Shown one piece after another: positions 1 through 6,763 of a stretch of DNA of 7,677 nucleotides (positions within the stretch are counted from its first letter, which is position 1; each line of letters begins with the position of its first letter). Both the position numbers and the translations under genes were made by a program. Source of the DNA: Actinomycetota bacterium. Its GTDB lineage: Bacteria; Actinomycetota; Humimicrobiia; Humimicrobiales; Humimicrobiaceae. Location of the stretch: assembly GCA_018897225.1 (NCBI GenBank), contig JAHILC010000132.1, positions 1 through 7,677 of the forward strand. Reading direction: 5' to 3'. The notes below the pieces were generated by a model. The model was not told where the DNA came from, searched no databases, and saw nothing but the letters and a program-made list of their open reading frames with translations.

Positions 1-1849
1 CAAATCCTGAAGTTTGTTTTAAAAGTTTATGAGCCCATTCAATTAAAAAATTAACATTGTAATTTTTACCTGTTTGTTCAATTTCTTTTGCAAAATCTTC
101 AATATCGTTGATTATGAATTCATTTTTTATTTTTTCAAGCCTGGTATTTTTTAACTCTTCCAGTGTTTTAATGAGTATTTCCGGTACTTTATTTGATTTT
201 ACTTCTATCTTTCTGTTATCTTCAAAATCATCTATTTTAATTTTTTTAACATCAATATCATTTTCAATAAAGTAAGACAGGTGCTTTTTAAGCTCGCTAA
301 TCAGCTTATTTCTGCTCACCGGTTTTCTTACATATCCTTCACATTTGATTTGTTTTATTTCTTCTTCATCTGATTTCATGGCTGAAGCGGTAAGAACAAC
401 TATTGGGATTTTTTTTAAAGTCTTATCATTTTTTATAATACTTATAGCTTCATACCCGTCCATTACAGGCATCCTTAAATCCATTATTATTAGATCCGGG
501 GAATTTCTTTTAGCAATATTTATTGCTTCTTTTCCGTTTGAAGCTTCAAGTGTTTTTAGATTATACAAACTAAGCATTTTAATAAGAAGCAGTCTGTTTG
601 ATTCTATATCATCAGCAATAAGGATTTTTTGATTTTTAAATTTAATATTTAGAATATTGATATCTTTATTCTTTTCTTCAGCATCAATAGAAGCAACTGC
701 AACTTCTCTAATAATTACTTTAAAAATGCTGCCCTTTCCTACTTCACTTTCCAGTACTATTTCACCGTTCATGAGCCCCACAAGTTTTTTAGTTATGGTA
801 AGTCCCAGTCCTGTACCGCCGTATTTTTTTAAATCATGATCTTTGCTTTGTTGAAAAGCATTAAATATTTCTTTCTTATTTTCCTCGGATATTCCTATAC
901 CCGTATCCTTTACAGAGAATATCAAGTCAATTTTACTTCTGTCAGGATAAAATTTTCCTTTAACTTTCAATTCAATATAGCCTTCAGAAGTAAATTTAAT
1001 AGCATTGCCAACAAGGTTAAAAAGAATTTGTCTAAGTCTTACTTCATCCAAAAGAATTGCATCAGGCAGTCTTTCGTCAATTTCGGTAATAAAGCCAAGT
1101 CCTTTTTCTTTCATTTTTTCTGAAAAAATTCTGGCTATATCACTAAAAAGAGCATGAGGATCTGTCGGTCTTAGCTGTATTTCCATTTTTCCTGCTTCAA
1201 TTTTTGAAATATCAAGTATATCATTTATAAGTGCAAGTAAGGTTTTACTGCTTGAAAGAATAATATCGATATATTTAATATATTCGGGATTTTTTAATTG
1301 TTCCCTGAGTATTTCCGAAAAACCCATTATTGCATTCATAGGTGTTCTTATTTCATGGCTCATATTTGCTAAAAAGGTACTTTTTGCCTCGTCAGCTTGC
1401 CTTGCTTTTTTTGCATATCTTTCTGCCTCTATTTTTGCTGCCCTTAAATCTTTCCTGATTTTTTTATTTACGGTTATATCTCTTGAAATTCCGAAAATTC
1501 CTATAATTTTTCCTTCCTTATTTTTAAAAGGCATTTTGGTAGTAGAAACCCATTTGTCTTCACCATTTTCATAAGTTTCCTTTTCTTCTTTATTGACTAC
1601 GGGTATGCCGATTTTAACAATTTTTTGCTCATCATTGAATGCTTTTTCAGCATGCTCTTTAGTAAAAAAATCAAAATCAGTTTTACCAATTACTTCTAAT
1701 TCATCTGAAGCTTTTAATCTGTTTACTAAAAACTTGTTTACTTTTACGAATCTGCTTTGAGAATCTTTAAAATATATGCTGTCAGGAATATTCTGAATAA
1801 GAGCTTCAAGCATTTCATAATCGGTAATTATCTTTTTATTTAATTTCAT
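1..1849 (-). CDS. PAS hybrid sensor histidine kinase with receiver domain (3' end cut by window)
   Basis: 616 residues are visible and the frame is still open at base 1. Order: a PAS domain (about residues 12-127, with IYFKD, IGKTDFDFF and FGISRDIT typical of this sensor class), a short charged coiled-coil linker (128-158), HisKA with phosphoacceptor H165 in the motif MSHEIRTP, a HATPase domain with N box (N278, N282), G1 box DTGIG (D315) and G2 box GGTGLGL (344-350), then a receiver domain (about 407-522) with acidic pair D413/D414, phosphoacceptor D457, T487 and K509. All catalytic residues are present. There is no transmembrane segment or signal peptide, so it should sense a cytoplasmic cue and pass phosphate from H165 to D457. 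The tail (about 555-616, DIEDFAKEI) resembles the helical C-terminal segment seen in many such hybrid kinases and is missing its last few dozen residues at most. The ATG at 1847-1849 is the only good start after an in-frame upstream stop, and no Shine-Dalgarno is visible. The ligand and output partner are unknown. Confidence 0.93.
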   Translation of the reverse strand, partial: MKLNKKIITDYEMLEALIQNIPDSIYFKDSQSRFVKVNKFLVNRLKASDELEVIGKTDFDFFTKEHAEKAFNDEQKIVKIGIPVVNKEEKETYENGEDKWVSTTKMPFKNKEGKIIGIFGISRDITVNKKIRKDLRAAKIEAERYAKKARQADEAKSTFLANMSHEIRTPMNAIMGFSEILREQLKNPEYIKYIDIILSSSKTLLALINDILDISKIEAGKMEIQLRPTDPHALFSDIARIFSEKMKEKGLGFITEIDERLPDAILLDEVRLRQILFNLVGNAIKFTSEGYIELKVKGKFYPDRSKIDLIFSVKDTGIGISEENKKEIFNAFQQSKDHDLKKYGGTGLGLTITKKLVGLMNGEIVLESEVGKGSIFKVIIREVAVASIDAEEKNKDINILNIKFKNQKILIADDIESNRLLLIKMLSLYNLKTLEASNGKEAINIAKRNSPDLIIMDLRMPVMDGYEAISIIKNDKTLKKIPIVVLTASAMKSDEEEIKQIKCEGYVRKPVSRNKLISELKKHLSYFIENDIDVKKIKIDDFEDNRKIEVKSNKVPEILIKTLEELKNTRLEKIKNEFIINDIEDFAKEIEQTGKNYNVNFLIEWAHKLLKQTSGF

Positions 1850-1904
1850 ATTGTTTAGGAATAATACATAAAAATTAAGAAAGTATTTATAAATTAATTA
1901 TTTT

Positions 1905-1913
1905 ATTATAACA
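1905..1913 (-). promoter_or_regulatory. Extended -10 promoter for the hybrid kinase
   Basis: Read on the minus strand this is TGTTATAAT, a perfect TATAAT -10 box with the TG of an extended -10 element. No good -35 box lies 16-18 bases upstream, as expected for extended -10 promoters. Transcription would begin near 1898, giving a leader of about 50 bases before the ATG at 1849. In AT-rich DNA such matches arise by chance, so this is moderate support only. Confidence 0.45.
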
Positions 1914-1962
1914 GATATAATAATACAAATAAAGTGTAAAAATTTTATGAATATTTTAAAGC

Positions 1963-2739
1963 TTATTCAAGGCCTCTGACTCTTTTATTTTTGCCCCTGA
2001 AGTAGGTCTGAAGAAATATATAGGCCAGAATAAATACCAGGCTTAGCCCAAACCCGGGCAGTACCAGGTTCATATAATCTGATGAGCTTCTCAACAGTCC
2101 GGATAGCTCGCTTATTGCCCAGTAGTCCGTTGTAAGGTAGCCTGTTATATAAAAAACCGTCAGGCTTATTGTGCCTATTACGGCAATGCCCCCGAGAACC
2201 TGTGCCAGTGTGTGCCTTTTGAGCTTGATCCTTGACCAGCCGACAAGCAGTATTGACGGGATTGTGAGTATGCCCCATTTTCCAAAAACAATCAGGTACA
2301 CAAAGGAAAATAGGGTTACATAGCTTGCATGAAAACTTATTTTCCAGAACAGGGTAATAAGGCTTATTGCAGGCAGGCCAAGAAGATAAATCATATAAAT
2401 GCTTAAGAGCAGTTTTTCGGGCTGCTTATAGATAAGGACAAAAAAGCCTGCGACTAAGCATGTATTTATGATCAGCAGCGGAAAAAACCTTTCTTTTCTT
2501 TTTGGTATTTGAAGATCGCTGATTTTTCTTGCCTTGTAAAGCAACAGAATAGCCATGTAAGGTATAAGTGCAGTAAATATTATTGCAGTTAAAAACGACG
2601 GAACGATTGCGGCCAGGTTTTGCTTGCCGTAAAAGCATACAGCAAGAAATACCGGCAATACCAGTACCGAACCGTCAAATACATAAGAGATTATTTTTGC
2701 AAATCTTAAAGTTTTTAAATTTTTATACATAGTTAACAC
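1963..2739 (-). CDS. PAP2-superfamily-like integral membrane protein
   Basis: 258 residues, strongly hydrophobic, with about seven or eight predicted membrane segments (roughly 20-37, 43-68, 86-104, 110-130, 138-153, 156-168, 182-200, 223-245). The basic stretch DLQIPKRKERFFP (75-87) fits the first phosphatase motif. FHASY (136-140) fits the second, with H137. SRIKLKRHTLAQVLGG (169-184) fits the third, SR-x5-H, with R170 and H176. Known PAP2 enzymes remove phosphate from lipid phosphates or pyrophosphates such as phosphatidate or undecaprenyl pyrophosphate. Here the usual final Asp of motif three is Gln180 and the PSG of motif two is not conserved, so activity is uncertain. Translation starts at GTG 2739 or ATG 2730 (residue 4); neither has a clear Shine-Dalgarno. 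The gene is last in the operon, 46 bases after the lipoprotein. Its base composition is odd: the part 1981-2280 counts at about 46% G+C against 30% in 601-900 of the kinase. Confidence 0.72.
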   Translation of the reverse strand: MLTMYKNLKTLRFAKIISYVFDGSVLVLPVFLAVCFYGKQNLAAIVPSFLTAIIFTALIPYMAILLLYKARKISDLQIPKRKERFFPLLIINTCLVAGFFVLIYKQPEKLLLSIYMIYLLGLPAISLITLFWKISFHASYVTLFSFVYLIVFGKWGILTIPSILLVGWSRIKLKRHTLAQVLGGIAVIGTISLTVFYITGYLTTDYWAISELSGLLRSSSDYMNLVLPGFGLSLVFILAYIFLQTYFRGKNKRVRGLE

Positions 2740-2785
2740 TTGTTGTAAAAAAACGCTGACTAATTGTAACCTTTAACAGCTTTAA

Positions 2786-3262
2786 TTAAAAGCCTATAAA
2801 GGTTTTATCAAAAACTATCTTCCACTTACTATTTTCGCTAATAAGATAAACATATTTTTTATACTGGCTTGACTTGCCGCCTGTATATTTAACATCAAAT
2901 TCAACAACAACTTTGCTCATTTCGTTTTCGTACCCTAAATAGACTGTTCTTTTTATATCAATGCTGTCAATATCACTAAGAATACTTGAAAACTCACTTA
3001 TAAATTTTTCTTTGCTTATATTGTTTTTATCTTTATCAAGCATCAGGTTGTTGTATATATATTCAGCATCATGATTTCCCATTGAATAAATGAAATCCAG
3101 AACTGCTTTTTCAGGTTCAGTCTTAAAAAAATAGACAGCATCAAATTTTCTATCGTAATTCCTGCAGCCAGAGAGATACAAACCAAGCGCTGCCATAACA
3201 ACAATAATAAAAAATACAGCAGATATTTTTTTTAGGAAAATTGTATTTTTAGATTTTTGCAT
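2786..3262 (-). CDS. Small lipoprotein with NTF2-like/DUF4878-like domain
   Basis: 158 residues. A lysine-rich N-terminus, a hydrophobic helix (about 13-30) and the lipobox LSGC with C33 mark a type II signal peptide, so the mature protein should be lipid-anchored on the outer face of the membrane. The rest (about 46-158) starts with EPEKAVLDFIYSMGNHDAEYIY and ends with alternating beta strands and a WKIVFDK motif. This is the pattern of small NTF2-like, DUF4878-type lipoproteins, whose cone-shaped fold often binds ligands but has no known fixed activity. Its ATG lies inside the end of the deacetylase gene (14-base overlap in another frame), so the two are probably translated in a coupled way. 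The ribosome site is weak (a purine run just before the ATG). The lipoprotein call is secure. The domain family is a guess from pattern, and no function can be assigned. Confidence 0.82.
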   Translation of the reverse strand: MQKSKNTIFLKKISAVFFIIVVMAALGLYLSGCRNYDRKFDAVYFFKTEPEKAVLDFIYSMGNHDAEYIYNNLMLDKDKNNISKEKFISEFSSILSDIDSIDIKRTVYLGYENEMSKVVVEFDVKYTGGKSSQYKKYVYLISENSKWKIVFDKTFIGF

Positions 3263-4328
3263 TTCTTTTTATAATTTCAAAAATATCCCTGTTTCCGGCA
3301 AGTACTCTGCTAATAGGAAAATCATCTATTAATTTATTTAAGCCCACCGTTGCCCTGTTGCTTGCAAGTCTTTCTGCTTCCATGCATGCTGTTATAGTGC
3401 TCAGAACACTTAACGCAGTGGCTTTATGATTATATCCGCCTTCTAAAATTATACCTGTTTTAACTCTTTTTTTACCTGGATTATTTTGCGTTCCCGCAAT
3501 ACTCATATACATTATAATAGACATAATCTTATAATAAGAATCTTCCGTTAGATTTATTGAAGCTAAAGGGTCGTCCCTGTGAGCATCATAGCCCGCACTG
3601 ACAAGGATAAGTTCAGGATCATAATTTGTTATAAGTGGAAAAATGATCTCTATAAAAGCTATAAAATAATCATTTTCACCCGAGCCTGGTACTACAGGTA
3701 TATTCAGGTTAAAACCTGATCCTTGTGACTTGCCTTTTTCATCATACCACCCCGACCCTGGATATAATGGGTATTGATGGATCGAAATATAAAATACTTC
3801 TGAAGACTTGTAAAAAATACTCTGAGTGCCATTTCCGTGATGCACATCAAAATCTATAATGGCAATTTTTTTTATATTATATTTTTCCATGGCATATTTT
3901 GCAGCAAGAGATATATTATTAAAGATACAAAAGCCGCTGCCATGATCTGAAAAAGCGTGATGGCCGGGAGGTCTTATAATGGCAAAAAAAATAGGATCTC
4001 TTTCTGAAAATAACAAGTCAATACCTTTTAAACATCCACCAGAGGCAAGTTTTGCAGATCTGAAAGTATCCTCGGATACCACGGTATCAGGATCAATTTG
4101 GTGAAACCCACCTTGAGCAGAAAGTTTCTCAATATTTTTTATATACTTAGAATCATGCACAAGATTAAGCATTTCATTATCAGCTTCAAATGGGGATTTG
4201 AATTTCAAATTTTTCCTATACTTGAAATTCCCAAGCGCTTTCATAATACTGGAAAGCCTTCCTGAATTTTCTGGATGTCCATGACCAGTATCATGCTTTA
4301 AATAAAAACCATCATAGATAATATACAT
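3249..4328 (-). CDS. Class II histone deacetylase-family zinc hydrolase (acetylpolyamine/AcuC-like)
   Basis: 359 residues, the usual length for a bacterial single-domain member. The family hydrolyses acetyl-amide bonds, for example in acetyl-lysine or acetylated polyamines, using one zinc ion. The key parts are all visible: substrate-end motif GHGHPENSGRL (15-25), the charge-relay histidines in RPPGHHAF (H123, H124), zinc ligands D161 and H163 in DFDVHHGNGTQ, zinc ligand D248 in SAGYDAHRDDPL, and catalytic Tyr299 in EGGYN. The EGGYN form points to the class II-like branch rather than class I. It has no signal peptide and is predicted cytoplasmic. It should be an active enzyme. Its natural substrate cannot be told from sequence; there are no acetoin-utilisation (acu) genes nearby. 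It follows the CwlM-like gene after 51 bases that hold a hairpin, and overlaps the lipoprotein gene. The ATG has no clear Shine-Dalgarno. Confidence 0.93.
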   Translation of the reverse strand: MYIIYDGFYLKHDTGHGHPENSGRLSSIMKALGNFKYRKNLKFKSPFEADNEMLNLVHDSKYIKNIEKLSAQGGFHQIDPDTVVSEDTFRSAKLASGGCLKGIDLLFSERDPIFFAIIRPPGHHAFSDHGSGFCIFNNISLAAKYAMEKYNIKKIAIIDFDVHHGNGTQSIFYKSSEVFYISIHQYPLYPGSGWYDEKGKSQGSGFNLNIPVVPGSGENDYFIAFIEIIFPLITNYDPELILVSAGYDAHRDDPLASINLTEDSYYKIMSIIMYMSIAGTQNNPGKKRVKTGIILEGGYNHKATALSVLSTITACMEAERLASNRATVGLNKLIDDFPISRVLAGNRDIFEIIKRNAKI

Positions 4329-4347
4329 AAGGTCATATGCATGTATT

Positions 4348-4382
4348 TAATAGCAATTCAATTACTCATTTAATTGCTATTA
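4348..4382 (-). repeat. Perfect 11-bp inverted repeat at the amidase-like gene stop codon
   Basis: The arms 4348-4358 (TAATAGCAATT) and 4372-4382 (AATTGCTATTA) are exact reverse complements around a 13-base loop. The distal arm includes the TAA stop of the amidase-like gene (4380-4382). As RNA it would form a hairpin straight after translation ends. There is no run of T after it on the minus strand, so it does not look like a standard intrinsic terminator. An mRNA-stabilising, processing or attenuating role is possible. Confidence 0.6.
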
Positions 4383-4391
4383 CTCATTTAA
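4361..4391. repeat. Short direct repeat, two copies of a 13-mer
   Basis: ATTACTCATTTAA occurs at 4361-4373 and again at 4379-4391, a period of 18 bases. The second copy spans the last codons and stop of the amidase-like gene and the first lies just past it. The pattern suggests a small tandem duplication that moved or copied the gene end. Confidence 0.6.
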
Positions 4392-5447
4392 GAACTGAAG
4401 TACGGCATCTGCAATACTGCTGCTGATTCCCATTTGATAGCTGGTATCTTTCAAATTATTCCTATCTTTATGGTTTGAAATAAAGGCAGGCTCCACAACT
4501 ACAGCAGTCATTTTTGTTTCTTTTAGTATTGCAAAATTTGCTCCATGTACTCTGCAGTCCAGCGAGTTTAAATTATAAACAAGCTTATCCTGTATTAAAT
4601 TCGCAATCCTTTTTCCAGAAATTGAGTAAGACTTGAATCCCTGGAAATAAAAGCAGCTGCTGCCGTTTGAATCAGGGTCGGAGGAGCTGGCAGGATTGAC
4701 ACTGATAAGTATATCTGCATCACTTTTATTTGCAAAATCTATCCTGTCGTTTAAAAAAAGGCTTGTGTTTATGACATCATTTACCGTAAGCAGTGTATCA
4801 ATACCTTTTTCTAACAACATACCCCTGCAGAAATTTACAACACTTTTACAAATGTAAATTTTTTCCTTATAATATTTAAATCCTTCAGACTTGTAATCGA
4901 TATTTTCACCATAATCAAGGATTACTCTAATTTTTTCAATACTTGAATTTTCCTTATAACTTTTTACAAATGGGTAATTGGATGACTTGCGTGATTCTAT
5001 TATCCTTTTTAGATTCCTCAAGCGCTGAAGGGTTGTTTCACCTGCGATACCATCAGCAGGCAAATTCATATTTTTCTGAAATTCTATAAGAGCCTTACTG
5101 GTATTTTCATGAAATATCCCATTTTCATTGTAGGTATAAAAACCGAGAACTTTTAACCATGATTGTATCGTTTTTACATCATCCCCCCTGAGCGGAGGTA
5201 CCTTAAGATAAAGCAGCCTGTCACCGATCTTATATCCGGCATCTACCAGTTCCTGCCATGTCTCTTCGTCTACAATTCCTGTTGCAAGCAAACCTCTATC
5301 TTGCTGAAATTTTTTAATAGCAGTTATGGTTTCTAGCCCAAAAATTCCATCAATTTCATATTTTGCCAAATTGTACCCAAGAAGCTTCAATCTTCTCTGA
5401 ATATCTATAACTTTTGAACCTTTGAATCCTTTTTTTATTTCTTCCAA
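4380..5447 (-). CDS. cwlM: CwlM-like protein: two PG-binding domains plus degenerate amidase_3 domain
   Basis: 355 residues. Two peptidoglycan-binding_1 repeats (about 8-68 and 86-146; DGIFGLETITAIKKFQ and DGIAGETTLQRL mark them) precede an N-acetylmuramoyl-L-alanine amidase_3 fold (about 172-353). Active family members hold zinc with His, Glu, His and use a catalytic Glu. Here the DPGHGG histidine is Glu181 in LDYGENID, and the SIHAN histidine is Asn251 in ISVNPAS. Glu195 and Glu319 (VVVEPAFISN) appear kept. Loss of both histidines argues against zinc hydrolysis. There is no signal peptide, so it is probably cytoplasmic. Domain order and position after trxB match actinobacterial CwlM, which in mycobacteria regulates MurA when phosphorylated by PknB. 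The Mycobacterium tuberculosis protein is longer, and its extra C-terminal part seems absent here. The start is uncertain: TTG at 5445-5447 lacks a ribosome site, while an in-frame ATT at 5475-5477 has AAGG five bases before it. The fold is secure; the regulatory role is inferred. Confidence 0.85.
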   Translation of the reverse strand: MEEIKKGFKGSKVIDIQRRLKLLGYNLAKYEIDGIFGLETITAIKKFQQDRGLLATGIVDEETWQELVDAGYKIGDRLLYLKVPPLRGDDVKTIQSWLKVLGFYTYNENGIFHENTSKALIEFQKNMNLPADGIAGETTLQRLRNLKRIIESRKSSNYPFVKSYKENSSIEKIRVILDYGENIDYKSEGFKYYKEKIYICKSVVNFCRGMLLEKGIDTLLTVNDVINTSLFLNDRIDFANKSDADILISVNPASSSDPDSNGSSCFYFQGFKSYSISGKRIANLIQDKLVYNLNSLDCRVHGANFAILKETKMTAVVVEPAFISNHKDRNNLKDTSYQMGISSSIADAVLQFLNE

Positions 5448-5492
5448 TTTATCGCCATAAATTTCTAAAATTTTTGCCTTCGGTTAATCATT

Positions 5493-6467
5493 TCAAAGCA
5501 GATCATTAATATACTTATCTGCATAACTGGCTGCAACTGCACCATCGGATGTTGCTGTTATAACCTGGCGAAGCGGGGTATTCCTTACATCACCTGCTGC
5601 AAAAATTCCTTCATAAGTTGTTTCCATATTAAAATTGGTGATAATGAATCCTCCTTCATCAAGTTTTACCAAATCTTTGACCAGCTTGCTATTGGGATTT
5701 ATACCAATATATTCAAAAACTCCATCAATTTTCTTTGTGTATTTCGTTTTATTCTTCAAATTCTTTATCAAAACTTCTTCAAGCCTTTCTTTGCCAATAA
5801 ACTTTTCAATTACCGAACTGTATAGGAATTCTATCTTTTTATCTTCAAAAGCCCTATTTTGCAAAAGCATTACAGCACGCAGCTCATCTCTTCTGTGAAC
5901 TACGTAAACCTTTTTTGCAAACTTGGTTAAAAATAGAGCTTCCTGGATTGCGGTATTGCCTCCACCCATAACCATGACTTCTCTATCTTTGTAAAGAGCT
6001 CCATCGCATGTTGCACAGAAAGATATACCTTTACCAATATACTCGCTTTCACCTTCAACATACAATCTTTTAGGGCTTGCACCGGTAGCTATTATCAATG
6101 CCCGCGATATTATTGATTCGCTATCAGTACGGCATATAAATTTATAAGGTTTTATGCAGCTTTTATTGTTTTGCCTGCATTCATCAGGATTTTCGTAAAT
6201 AGAAATTTTATTACAAGAGTTATATTCTTCGATGGTGATGTTAAACTTTTTACAGTGTTCTATTATATTCTGCATCAGATCAAACCCGGATAAATTTTCC
6301 TTAAATCCTGGGTAATTCCCAATGAATTCAGTATTTATTATTTGTCCGCCTGCCATGAACTTATCAACAATTTTAAAATCAAGAGCAGACCTTGCAGCAT
6401 AAATTGCGGCCCCCAATCCGGCAGGACCCGCACCAACTATCAGTAAATCTGTTTTAATTTCTTGCAT
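5493..6467 (-). CDS. trxB: Thioredoxin reductase (NADPH)
   Basis: 324 residues, normal for the low-molecular-weight enzyme, which passes electrons from NADPH through FAD and a redox disulfide to thioredoxin in the cytoplasm. Visible parts: FAD-binding GAGPAG (12-17), ATGA (127-130), the redox-active CATC (C151, C154), the NADPH-binding GGGNTA (168-173), HRRDELRA (191-198) for the NADPH 2'-phosphate, and the second FAD motif AAGDV (290-294) followed by QVITATSDGAVAA. All are intact. Between 88 and 110 the first FAD domain carries a polar segment longer than usual with C97 and C104, besides C85 and C112. The ATG follows the stop of the small ribbon-helix-helix gene by two bases and has no strong Shine-Dalgarno, so coupled translation is likely. 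No thioredoxin gene is adjacent, although one usually separates trxB and cwlM in actinobacteria. Confidence 0.97.
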   Translation of the reverse strand: MQEIKTDLLIVGAGPAGLGAAIYAARSALDFKIVDKFMAGGQIINTEFIGNYPGFKENLSGFDLMQNIIEHCKKFNITIEEYNSCNKISIYENPDECRQNNKSCIKPYKFICRTDSESIISRALIIATGASPKRLYVEGESEYIGKGISFCATCDGALYKDREVMVMGGGNTAIQEALFLTKFAKKVYVVHRRDELRAVMLLQNRAFEDKKIEFLYSSVIEKFIGKERLEEVLIKNLKNKTKYTKKIDGVFEYIGINPNSKLVKDLVKLDEGGFIITNFNMETTYEGIFAAGDVRNTPLRQVITATSDGAVAASYADKYINDLL

Positions 6468-6469
6468 TA

Positions 6470-6706
6470 TTATTTATATCTTCTTGCAGCATCTTTGAGT
6501 CTGCTTTCAAGCTCTTCCTCAGATTTTATTCCAGATAGATCAACATCCAGATCCATCAACAGCTTGATTAAGGCTCGGACTATTTCTGTGTTTGCAACCT
6601 TATGCCCGCCTGATTTTTTACATTCTATTCCAAGGTTTTCCAAAAATGAAACCATGTTTGAAGGCATTGTGATAGGTACCCTAAAATAATCTTGTTTCTT
6701 TTCCAT
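6470..6706 (-). CDS. Small ribbon-helix-helix-like protein, first gene of the trxB operon
   Basis: 78 residues from the ATG at 6704-6706. A 26-residue in-frame extension to 6784 exists, but it would read through the promoter, and the ATG at 6706 alone has a good ribosome site. The pattern is a short strand (RVPITMP, 8-14), a helix (about 15-29), a basic glycine loop (KKSGGHK), a second helix (TEIVRALIKLLMDL, about 40-53) and a charged amphipathic tail (62-78). This is what a ribbon-helix-helix DNA-binding fold would look like, with an unusually long loop. Such proteins bind DNA as dimers through the strand and often repress their own operon, so autoregulation here is possible but unproven. 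It could also be a small structural or partner protein. I do not recognise a named family. It lies two bases before trxB. Confidence 0.72.
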   Translation of the reverse strand: MEKKQDYFRVPITMPSNMVSFLENLGIECKKSGGHKVANTEIVRALIKLLMDLDVDLSGIKSEEELESRLKDAARRYK

Positions 6707-6715
6707 TATCTTAAA

Positions 6716-6720
6716 CCCTC
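6716..6720 (-). promoter_or_regulatory. Shine-Dalgarno that fixes the start of the ribbon-helix-helix gene
   Basis: GAGGG on the minus strand (AAGAGGG in context), nine bases before the ATG at 6706. It is the best ribosome site in the window and favours the 78-residue product over the 104-residue reading. Confidence 0.8.
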
Positions 6721-6763
6721 TTTTAGTAATTTTAATAAATGTTATTATACTTTTATGTATATG

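Noticed and set aside
345..1123. Three plus-strand reading frames opposite the histidine kinase
   Set aside because: They are antisense to an unmistakable kinase and receiver domain and show the Ser/Phe/Ile-rich composition of reverse reads, with no family motifs.
1936..1962. AT-only imperfect hairpin after the PAP2-like gene as an operon terminator
   Set aside because: The stem is only five A/T pairs with a long loop, too weak to support a call.
1985..2638. Two extra minus-strand frames within the PAP2-like gene
   Set aside because: They overlap the long membrane-protein frame, have no recognisable domain, and are explained by the higher G+C content of that gene.
5635..5898. Plus-strand frame opposite trxB
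   Set aside because: It is antisense to a complete thioredoxin reductase and has no motifs or ribosome site.
6462..6689. Plus-strand frame opposite the ribbon-helix-helix gene
   Set aside because: Ser/Leu-rich reverse translation of a helical gene, with no ribosome site.
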